Assembly: GCA_036924085.1 (NCBI GenBank) | Contig: JAVGWX010000003.1 | Span: forward strand, 121,210,264 to 121,274,263 | Reading direction: 5' to 3' | Origin: Ariolimax columbianus | Lineage: Eukaryota; Mollusca; Gastropoda; Stylommatophora; Arionidae | Length of the DNA stretch: 64,000 bases | In this document: positions 13,801 through 25,800 of the stretch, one piece after another | Layout of the letters: every line of letters begins with the position of its first letter | How positions within the stretch are numbered: the first letter of the stretch is position 1 | Made by a program: the position numbers and the translations under genes | The notes under the pieces: model-generated | Databases searched by the model: none | What the model was told of the DNA's origin: nothing | The model's input: the letters and a program-made list of their open reading frames with translations, nothing else

Positions 13801-16800
13801 GCAGTTTGTGATCTATTAAATGTTTCTGGCCTAATGATGATAACTATGGTTGCCAGATTGGCCAAACCTATTAAAAAATAAGACATCACTTATTGTACAT
13901 TCTGATAAGTCAATGATGTTATACTACAAATATATAATTATAACTATTTATACTACAAATATATAATTAAAACCATTTATACTACAAATATATAATTATA
14001 ACTATTTATACTACAAATAAACTTCAATAAACTACAAATAATAGCTGTAAGCAGCTATTTGTACGTGAATCATGAAAAGATAGAAAGATTCAAGAGTGCC
14101 TTGGACTGGTGGATGTTGACATTGTTTTAATTTAGCTGTAGTAGCATGTTTTCTTAAATGACAATGTTAATTATGTCAGTACTACTACTTCTATTACTGC
14201 TACTGCTACTACTACTTCTCTGCCTACAACTACCTCTACTGCTACTGCTACTACTACTTCTCTGCCTACAACTACCTCTACTACTACTACTACCCTGCTA
14301 TAACTACCAATGCCACTACTACTACCCTGCTACTACTACCCTGCTACAACTACCACTACTACTATTACCTTGCTACAACTACCACTACTACTACTACTAC
14401 TCTGCTACAACTACCACTACTACTATTACCCTGCTACAACTACCACTATTACCCTGCTACAACTACCACTACTACTACTGCTCTGCTAAAACTACCTCTG
14501 CTTGTACTCTACTAAATATTTAGTATATAATATTTGTGGTGTTTTTTTCAGCTATAAAAGTAAAAATTATTAATCATCTCTCTAAAAATGAATTCTTACA
14601 AATCAGCAGCCCAGAAAATAAAAGACAAAAAAGAATGAGAGTAACAATAAAATGTAATTCAATTTAGATTAAGTGTGGCTTCAAACAAATCATTCATTGA
14701 GCTAACCAATAGAATAAAAGCAAGAATAAACTGCTAGAAACCTCACCCCAAAAACAGAGAGAAGTTGATTTGGGCAATGATTTGGGCAATGAAGGGACAT
14801 ATGCAGAAAATGAAAATTAAAAACAGCCGTACAGGTACATAGGGAATGTAATTTTAAAAACTAGAGTAATTATAATGTAGGCCTTAATATTAAATGTATT
14901 ACAACCGAGTTTCCATCTCAATTATAATGTAGCCCTTAACATTGAATGTATTACAATCGAGTTTCCATCTCAATTATAATGTAGGCCTTAACATTGAATG
15001 TATTACAACCGAGTTTCCATCTCAATTATAATGTAGGAGGACTCCGAAACTTAAAGCTGCTTGCCCAACTAGTCACCATGTACTATTCAGGCTAGGTTTT
15101 CTTTATTTAACATCTAACAAAAACTTTACCTTACTTTTTAATAATAATAGTGCTACTACTACCTCTGAAAAGTTTATTTTGCTTCTACTACTACTTCTGT
15201 TGCTACCACTACCATATTTACTACTGCTTCTTCTACTATTGCTAATTATACACTCCTCTTACTTCTCATTGCAGCATATACAGCTACTACTGCTTCTAAT
15301 TCTGCTACCATTACTACTACTTGTCATCACTACAACTTCAGTTATGTTTAACCACAAGTAATGATGTAGCTAGCGCTACTGTCATTTTATACTTTTGTAT
15401 GCAGACAAATTAATTAACAAAGAATTAGTTTATATTGCCCAATAAAGGATGACTTGCAGGTTACAGATGTGTGCCTAGCAAGGAACTTCTAAGATAAAGA
15501 ATTATTTCAAATTGTTCAAATAAATTGTGGCTTTTGGAGGGAGCTAGTTTAATGTGTGCAGAGAATAATGAAAAAGGAGGAAAAAAAGGTAACTCATATT
15601 GCTAAAAATAGTATGGTTTATAGGTTACAGGTGTGTTTAGAATAAGGAACTCTTAAGATAAGTAATTATTTCATATTGTCCAATAAAAGATGGTTTGTAG
15701 GAGCTTGTTAAGTGTATGGAGAATAGGAAGTTAAGACATAAAAATACATAATCATAATTCTCCCCCTTTGTCCGTCCCTGTTTTTTTCCAAATGCATTTT
15801 GTAGGTCAGTATGCCAATATCGTCAAATGTCGGCCTAATACCAAAACAGAATCCAGAAAGGTCACATTGACATTTGAAAAATAATTTAGTACTAAATAAA
15901 AGTTGAGCTTTTCAATTGACTTCAAAATATTTTCTAAATATATAAAAGATTTTTTATGGGATTAATTATTTCGTCACAAAGAAATCAAGCAGGTATGTTC
16001 TTTTCATTAAAAAAAAAAAAAACCAGCAGAGATAATATACGAGCTTTAACCTGTTGATTGATGTCACAGGCTCTCGATGCAATGGGAGTGATGAACCAAA
16101 ATCCATGCAGCACTTTCACAGTACACTCTAAACATATGTATAGCAAATCCAGAGCTGTTTGTATGACTCACAGTAGCTCAGTTGGTAGTGACAATATTTT
16201 TAAATCCTGAGGCTGTTGGTTCGAGTCCAGCTCAAGCCAGTTTTTTTTTTCTTTCTAAGTTGTATCATAAAAATCTTCGATTTTTTTAAATTTATTTTAT
16301 TTGAAATCTAAAAGCATAGAGTCATTATTGATAGATTAAAACTAGTTAGTTTACATTGTGCAATAAAGGATGACTTTCAGGGAGCTAGTTACAGGCAGAA
16401 GTAAACTAAGAAGTTCTGAGACAAACAATAAGGACAAACGATAAATGTTGGCTAACAAATGTTGTGCTTGAGGATGGAAGGCTCATCATTTTAAACAAAG
16501 TGCTACAAGAACCACCTCTGCAAGTACATTAATGTTTGGATTGAGATAACTGAGTTGGAGGCTCTTATTGGTTGGGAATAAGGATGGCTGGGGATCTTAA
16601 CAATTCACTGAAATTATTGAACCCGTTGCATGACCCGCTCACCCTTACATTGTTGGGGCCCGAAAGGGGAACCAATAGTAAGAATACTAACCTGCAGGCA
16701 TGTCATAAGAGATCACTAAGGAGATTTGGACATTGGGCCAGCTACCCTCATCCTATAGAAACTATAAGCCACAAGAAAAAGAGCAGAATGTCTTACACCC

Positions 16801-19800
16801 CAGGTTAGAAGAGGAGTGGTCAAGTCGAGTAGTTTTTTTCTTGATCAATTTAAACAACATAATAACATAAACGTTACTGTTATCAGAAAAACAAACTGAC
16901 ATTAACTTAACTTAGCGTCCTTATACTGGTTCAGAAGACTCTGCAGAGTCTGTATACAACCAGTTTCTTGGAGGGTGGTTAACCGATGTGCGAGTCCATC
17001 TTAATTTACTAAAAAAAAATAGAACAAAGTAGACCCGCAGCTTGCTAGGCGCCATCTATGCTCTTAACAAACCACTTAAACGAGCCAGTGTTATGCCATG
17101 TCATACAGTTAGTCGCCTCTTATTGGGCAGTGGTGCTGTACTTGTCTTTGTCATACACAAAGACCCCGGCAGACCTCTCATTAGTTCTGTATTTATTTTT
17201 GACTTTTCCAATTGTTTGAACAACTTCTAATGTCGTTATGAATGCAATTAGTCACCTTCTTCCACAGACTTTTCTGTCTCCAAACCAGCTTGAATCATGT
17301 TCCTTCTCATGTGTGCTGCTTGGGTTTCTCGTTATTTTCCTTTCTAAAAGAAATAATTGAATACAGTCTTGCATCTAGAATATCCATTTCTGAGGTTCAA
17401 TTACTATATATGTGAGAGTATTTCAAATATTTCTGCTTGGATTTGATTGAGTTAGTGCCAACATTTAAGTTGTTTTGTTGCTTTCTCTAAATTCCAGTTA
17501 TTATATATTTATGTGTGCATGTGTGTGTGTTAAATGTGCTTATGTTGGTGTTATTTCTTTGATTTAAGATTAATTTAATTTTTTATTTTGATTAGTTTTT
17601 TTTACATGTCATTCATATTAGACCACTGTGTCTGAATGACTTGATTGTAGATTAAAGTACTGTGCAGTCAGGTAATTTGACTGTAGATTCAAGTAGACAG
17701 ATGTTGTCTGATCTACCAGCTAAATTCAAATTTATGTAGCTAGTTCAAATCTTTATCCACTTTCTATTATCTCTTTTTTTTTTCTTATCATCTGGCTCTC
17801 TCTTTCTCTCTCTCTCTCTCCTCTCTCTTTCTCTCTGCCTACCTTACATTCTTCATTCTTTCCTGTGGTAATTTAAATGGCCTGGCTGTTGTTAGCTCGT
17901 CAGTCACTACTGAGATAAATAATACACATTGTATCATTCATTGAAGCAAATATATTAAAGGAATATCAAGAAAAAGATTTTAATGAAATACAATAGAGAC
18001 ATGGATTGAACCAATCACAGATATGGCCACATGACACAAGACTGCATCATTCCACTCAGTTTAGAGCAGAAATGGACAGATACTTCTTCTTCAGCGTTTC
18101 TAGGAAAGGACGTTGTGTCGTAATTTACAGCGAGGCTGCGATATCTGCACCTTTTGGTCCGGCACATCTGGTTTGGGCTTGCTTTCTACTTTTTTGGGAA
18201 CCTGGTTTGCATCTTCACTGCGATTCCTATTCTCTTAGCCAGACTACATTTGTGCAGCTTGGCCTCCGCTTGGAGGTTGAATAGGGTCTTAGCTCTCGCT
18301 CACTGACCCTAATGCAAGTGACCTGCTATGAGACTATGGCTGCTAACAGCTCATTCACTATGCTACATCTTTGGCCCTGGACAGATACAATGAGAGTTCA
18401 CAATCGCATCCATGCATTCGCATACTCTAGTCCATGCATTCGCATACTCTAGTCAATGCATTCGCATACTCTAGTCAATGCATTCGCATACTCTAGTCAA
18501 TGCATTCACATACTCTAGTCCATGCATTCACATACTCTAGTCAATGCATTCGCATACTCTAGTCAATGCATTCGCATACTCTAGTCCATGTATTCACATA
18601 CTCTAGTCAATGCATTCGCATACTCTAGTCAATGCATTCGCATACTCTAGTCAATGCATTCACATACTCTAGTCCATGCATTCACATACTCTAGTCAATG
18701 CATTCGCATACTCTAGTCAATGCATTCGCATACTCTAGTCCATGCATTCGCATACTCTAGTCCATGCATTCGCATACTCTAGTCAATGCATTCGCATACT
18801 CTAGTCAATGCATTCACATACTCTAGTCAATGCATTCACATACTCTAGTCCATGCATTCGCATACTCTAGTCAATGCATTCGCATACTCTAGTCAATGCA
18901 TTCACATACTCTAGTCCATGCATTCACATACTCTAGTCAATGCATTCGCATACTCTAGTCCATGCATTCACATACTCTAGTCCATGCACTCGCATACTCT
19001 AGTCCATGCATTCACATACTCTAGTCCATGCACTCGCATACTCTAGCCCATACATTCACATACTCTAGTCCATACATTCACATACTCTAGTCCATGCATT
19101 CACATACTCTAGTCCATGTATTCACACTACTCTAGTCCATGCATTCACATACTCTACTCCATGCATTCACGTTCTCTAAAATGCTAGATAAATATACCAC
19201 AGACCACTATATATGGGGAACAGGTGTGTATGTGCTGGGTTATTAAACAATTGGCATAAAATGTGCTCAACAACTGAGGCAGATTAGCTGTAGTCATGAA
19301 TGTTTCAGAAGATGGCAGGAGTCACTTCACATAGACTTGGCCATCGTGAATCAGCATCATTCACAGCTAAACCTGCCTGTAGTTATATTGACCCAGTTTA
19401 CAATTCCGCTGTCTACAGGCAATTTCAGGAAAAAATTGTACAATTAAATTCTGTCCACATTGTAATGTTGTTGAAGCGTGTAGCCATGTTCTGTATTGTC
19501 ATACGAGATAAATCCATTGATCAGCATCAATGTTCCTTCCACACTGCACATAAGTACGCCCTCAAGCAGCAAATAATCCCTCCGTGCATTAATTAAGTGG
19601 CCTAGAGGTTGTGATCTTGGTTTTGAATCCCAACAAACCAGGTTCAATTCACTTTGTGCTCAGTTTAACAGACTTGGCATTTCATGAGTTTTTCAAGGTA
19701 TGACCACATCTTTAAGTCAACTCAAATGTAAATGGGTACCCAACAAAGTCAGAGGAAAATTTTGGAGCCACTGCAGGACACTTTCAGCAATGAAAGGGAC

Positions 19801-22800
19801 TAAGCATATATTGAGGCACTCAGGTGTAATGAAGTTACTTTCTAGGAACGATTTTCTATTTTCATTTCACTTGTAACCAACTGTCATACTTTGTTAGGAA
19901 TAATTATAAACTTCTTTAATTACTAATTATTTAAAACAAACAATTTCTATAGTGCGGTCTAGCTCCTCTGGGGTCGTTGTTGTTGTTGAATGCCCACAAT
20001 GTGTAAGTTTGAGTGGCGGGTTTGCAGTAGGTTTCCTCACATCCCGAGCGTGCTGATGAAGGTGGACCGGGTCCTCCAAGCTGGTGTGCAATGCTTAACT
20101 TCATCTGCGTGATGTTCACTACTACATGGATCATGTCAATTTCCATTTTGTTAGCCGGGCTGCCTTGAAAAAAAGCCTGTTTCAAGACAACGCTAAATTG
20201 AAGAGAGAGAAAGTGTTCTTAGTCAGTGTATTACGCCTGACCCTGGTATGACGTCCTGCTCAGTATGTTGGCTATAACATCAGGTCTTGATTATGTGGTT
20301 AGTGGAGCGGCATAGATGTCACCTGACAGGCTGCAGGGTCTACCTTGCTCTAATTTACGCTTCCACCACCACCAGTCCCAAAAATAGGTGATCGTATATT
20401 CCAGGGGCTACCGACCTAGCCGATGGTAACAGATACTGGGACCAACCTGGCAAGTCACCAGCGGATTTTGGCCCGCCAAACAATATTAAACAAAGGAGGT
20501 CACACCTCCCCACGACGTCTAACCCCACAAGTGAACTGAAAATAGATAGATAGATCAGATCTTGTAGATGTGGTTGATATGACATTTTGATTTGCATGAT
20601 GAGGTTGCCAGCCCCTTGCAACTAGTTCTCCTCAGATTATTGAAGACATTTTGTACACTAAATATGGCAAACTTCTATTATTATGTGGCCCATTTATTTT
20701 GTTTACCACTACCATGGGTGACATTTTTTACTAGGACAATTAGCCTTAGCACAAATCCTCATAAACATTGACAGATAAAAAACAATTATGAGAGCACATG
20801 AAAATCAAACTGAACTGGTAGGTAATTACAAATAGTTGAAAAAAATGAGGAACGGGTGGGGATATTAGTCTCAAAGTCTGAAGAAATAATTTTGAGCCTT
20901 GATAAGGCCTTTTGTTTTTTTTTGGCGCTAAAATAAAAGCCTAGTCATCACATTTGGAAACTAATTTTCTTTCTGTAACTCATTTTTACCTATTTTTATT
21001 TTGGTACTATCATAACATTTTTTGGTGTTGCTTTTTCTTCATTTATCACATATGTCACATTAAGCCTTCTTGCTCTCTTAACGCATGTACTCAGATTGTG
21101 TAGAGATATGTACATATGTAATGTGTTTGTTTCAACAGGGCACAACAGTGGGCAACATAGTCACATCAATACCTCACCTGATGAACACAAGACAGGTAGA
21201 GGAGCTCTTTCCCTACCCCTTCCATGACCTCATGATCTGGGCTGTACTAATGAAACGACAGAAGATGTCTCTCTTCATGTGGCAGCATGGAGAAGAAGCA
21301 TTGGCAAAGGTACAATCATTCTTAAATGGGAAATCATTTTTTGAAACAAAGGTACAATCATTCTTAAATGAAAGATTATCTTTTGAAACAAAGGTGCAAT
21401 CATTCTTAAATGAGAGATCATCTTTTGAAACATTTCAGATTTTAGGCGATTCGGTGGTCAAGGGGTTGTGAACATGGTTTAGCAATCCCAACATACCAGG
21501 TTCGAATCACTTCATGCTCAATTTGACAGGTGTTTTTATGGTATGATGGTTCTTCCAGCTGGTCAGGGGGAAATTTATTAGCAGCTGCAGGAGCTACGGT
21601 GTTCATGCTCTGTTATTGGTATTTTCAACAATGAAAGGAACTGAGCACGTATGGGGTCGCACAAGTGTAATGAAGTGCATTTTTTTCAATTTTTCACTAA
21701 TTCCTGTGAAATTTTTAGATTCCATTTCTTAATCTGAGTGGTTTCTATGAGCACCAAATATTGAGAATAGGACTACTGCCACACTGGAAGCATTTCATAT
21801 GAGGCAACTAATAATGCAGTGTAGTGCCTCTACAGTAAAAGAACCTACTCGTGGCATTGCACACACCTCCCATATGCCATTCTTACAGGATGAAAACCTG
21901 CTGAATCATGAGTAGCTTTATTGATTAGAAAAAATAAAATCCAGAAACTATAATATAAAGAGTTAATTGATTGTGGCCCAATATGTCAATCTGAAAAAGT
22001 TTTGATTGATTGGTGTCATATATAGATCTGAAAAAATGTTGATTGATTGATGCCCAATATATAGATCTGAAATAGTTTTGATTGATTGATGCCCAACATA
22101 TAGATCTGAAATAGTCTTGATTGATTGATTCCCATTTATAGATCAGAAATAGTTTTGATTGATGCCCAATGTATAGATCCGAAAAAGTTTTGATTGATTG
22201 ATGCCAGTATATAGATCAGAAATAGTTTTGATTGATTGGTGTCATATATAGATCGGAAGTCATTTTGATTGGTTGATGCTGTATATAGATTTGAAATAGT
22301 TTTGATTGATTGATGCACAACATATAGATATGAAATAGTTTTGATTGATGCTCAATGTATAGATCTGAAAAATGTTTGTTGATTGATGCTCAATGTATAG
22401 ATCTGAAATAGTTTTGATTGATTGATGCCCAAAATATAGATCTGAAATAGTTTTGATTGATTGATGCCCAATATATAGATCTGAAATAGCTTTGATTGAT
22501 GCTCATATGTTTATTTGAAATAGTTTTGATTGATGTATATATATATATATAGATCTGAAATAGTTTTGATTGATTGATGTTCAATATGTGATAATGGAAT
22601 AAAAGAGTAAATAGTTGTTTTCTTGGGGAGGAAAAGTAGAAATAGAAGATCATATCTTTTTTGCAAGTAAACTTTGCTTCTGTTCTTTGATTTTGTAGGT
22701 TTTTGTAGCTTTTGTAGAACCAGTAAATTGTTTGACTCTCGCAGCTCTTCTCTACGTGAGTTTAATTTGTTTTGCAGCTCTTGTCTACATGAGTTTAATT

Positions 22801-25800
22801 TGTTTTGTAGCTCTTGTCTACATGAGTTTAATTTGTTTTGCAGGCTCTTCTTGCAGGAAAACTTTACAGTGCCATGGCCCATGAGGCTGACCAGGATGAC
22901 CTGGAGATTGAGTTGTCACAGGAGTTCCGGACTTATTCTGAGTAAGTGTCACATGTTTGGCAGTTTTTGATCAAAATGTTATCAGATTTAGATCAGATCA
23001 GTTTTCATCTAACATCAGAGGTCTGCTACAATATATTTCCAACGTCCTTAATGGCGTAATGATTGGTGCGCTCTTCGCGCTGCCAAGAAAATTATCTCAA
23101 GAGGTTGCAGGAAAGACGACCAACTCTTCTGTACCCAAAAACTTAAAGAGTTACTAAGCAAAATTAGTACAAGCAAAGAAAACATGGAGTAAACCCAACA
23201 GATGAAAATAAAAGCTTGCATAACAAAGCAAAGGCAGCCTTCATAAAAGAGGAGAAGAAGAAGAGTATGAAAGAAAGTTGGCACATATTTACCAGCTCAT
23301 TAAACCTAGAAAAAGATACTAGAAGACTGTAATCTCACCAAAATTTTAAATGGCGACAAGACAGAGAGAACCAAAATTATGTTACATACGACAGCAGGCC
23401 AGGTGATGGGCAAGGATGCTGCAGACCTAAAGTGCGAAGCACTCATTCCTGAACAATGGATACGGAGCTAGGACCTGCCCAAAATAATCTTGGAGGTACC
23501 AGGAATAATGAAGAAAAGTGAACAGTCAGCAACAGAACAAAAAATCCATGTTCTGCAGGAGCTCAATAGACAGTACCTTAGCAACTCTTGGACACATATA
23601 TACACAGATGGATCAGCCTTGGTGAGCGATAAAAGGGGAATCTACAATGCACACTCCAAAAGCGACATAGAAAATTACTCCATACAAGCATGAGAGACTT
23701 GTACCAATTTCAGAGCTGAAGCAACAGCTGTTCATGCAGCAACGAGGATTCTTATCAGCCAAAACACATCTGCAAGAAAAACGGTCATTCTAGCACTACA
23801 GGAGCATTCTCCAAGCCATCTCAAGCTAGACTCTTACAAGAAATAAAATATAACATTGAGTTCCTGTCCCAAAAATTAGATTTAGTCCTACATGGGATTC
23901 CAGCTCACTGTGAGCTGCTTGGAAATGAGAAGGCAAATGAATTCACAAAAGTCGGAAGGATAAAATGGAGATGTCGATCAGACTGGCAGCATCCTCAAGT
24001 TCATCAGATGTTCTTCTATGGTCTGAGGCATGAGCTGTAGATATAATAATAATAATGTTTTCTTAGGCGTCTGAGGCCCATTGCGCCGGTCGGCCACATC
24101 CATGACCCACATCTGTGGTGGGGTTCCAGGCCTCGTCCAGGATGGAGGAGGAGGTTGATATTTGCTGGAGCCATACAATGCGGGGATGGTCTCTTCTGCG
24201 CCTCCAGCCAGGTGGGGGAAGACATTTGGCGCTGAAGAACGACTTGTGTAGTATCTTGTGGGCCGGGGTTTCCTGATCCAGCCGTACAACATGACAGTAA
24301 CTCAGCGTCGATCAAGTGTTTCTGAGATTAGGTGGAGACCTGTTTTAGCAGAGACCTCCACGTTGCGAATTTAGTCATGCCATCGCATGCCCAGGATATG
24401 CCGCTGACTGCGCATGTGGAAGGCTTCCAGTCTCGACATGTTTCAGCAATGTCCATACGGAAATATTACAATTAACTTAAAATATTACAATTAACTTAAA
24501 ATATTACAATTAATTTAAAATATTACAATTAATTTAAAATATTACAATTAACTTAAAATATTACAATTAATTTAAAATAGTACAATTAATTTAAAATATC
24601 ACAATTAATTAATTAGATGACAAAACATTTGGCCTACCTTGAGAAGTCTGAGTTGCCCCCGCCGTTTAACAGCTCTTAGTTATATTTATTTTTTTGGCGT
24701 TCAGAGCACAGAGCAGATATGACACATAAAGAAGTATAAATCTTTCTGCTTCAGTGAGTTCTTGGGCCTTGCTCTGGAGTTGCTAGCACACTGCTACAAG
24801 ATAGATGATGACTACACTCAGCAGCTGCTGACCTATGAACTGAAGAACTTCAGCGAGCAGACGTGCCTTGGTCTGGCTGTCATTGCCAACCACCGTCTGT
24901 TCATTGCTCATACCTGTTGTCAGGTGCTGCTCAATGATCTCTGGATTGGTGGTTTAAGAATGCGAAAAAATACCAGCCTTAAGGTAAGCACAAGCTGGTG
25001 AAAAGTATACATTTTTATAGGACTTTATGGCTGGTGTCATCTTTACTGTAATGTTTTGTTTCATTGGCTGTTTATTGTTTTGTATATCTAGTTATTTACC
25101 CTTTTAATAAAATAATATAAATGCGACTGCTGTGGCACATACATTATAGTGAAAAATGAATCGGTCCTTATTAGAGCTAATTCCAGGTCTTCTGCCACAA
25201 GGTCAAGATGGTTAACATATTTTGGTTTCATTTAAAATAATGTCTTTGGTTAAAAGGGAAAGGGGCATACCTTAGCAAAAGCAAGCACAACCTATAACGT
25301 CACATGAGAGAACTATTCCTGGTTTCTCTATCATAGAAAACACTAAACTTAAATAAGCACAAAAAGCAATAGTTCTACATACAAAGCAGAGCTTCATAAT
25401 TATGTTCTAGACCAGTAGTTCTGAACCTTTTTGTTGCCACAGACCCCATTTAAATATCCTTTGTTGCCGCTCATCTCCAAAATATTGCGTATATGAAAAT
25501 GTTCAGGAATGAATTATTTGTATGTTCACAATAGTAAACAATGTCTGCAATTGAAAATGTTAATAGAAATGTGTTGTTAATAAACAAGAAAACATCATAA
25601 AAATGAAAATAAAATTTGAATGAATCCTCCACATGTGCAACTGACACTACTAATTTATTTTCATTATATATCTATATTTACACAATCTAGGAAAGCATCA
25701 TCAGTTGTTAAGTGCAAATAACATTTTCATAAAAGTTTATAATGTTCACAGTGAGGCAATGGTCACTAATGTTCACTTTAAATTGAATTATATTTATAAA

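Noticed and set aside
14158..14523. Leucine-rich frame that looks like a transmembrane protein
   Set aside because: Trinucleotide CTA/CTG microsatellite.
22674..22970. 98-codon plus frame covering the exon 3 acceptor region
   Set aside because: Its frame is not that of exon 3, and it is open because of the 33-bp repeat.
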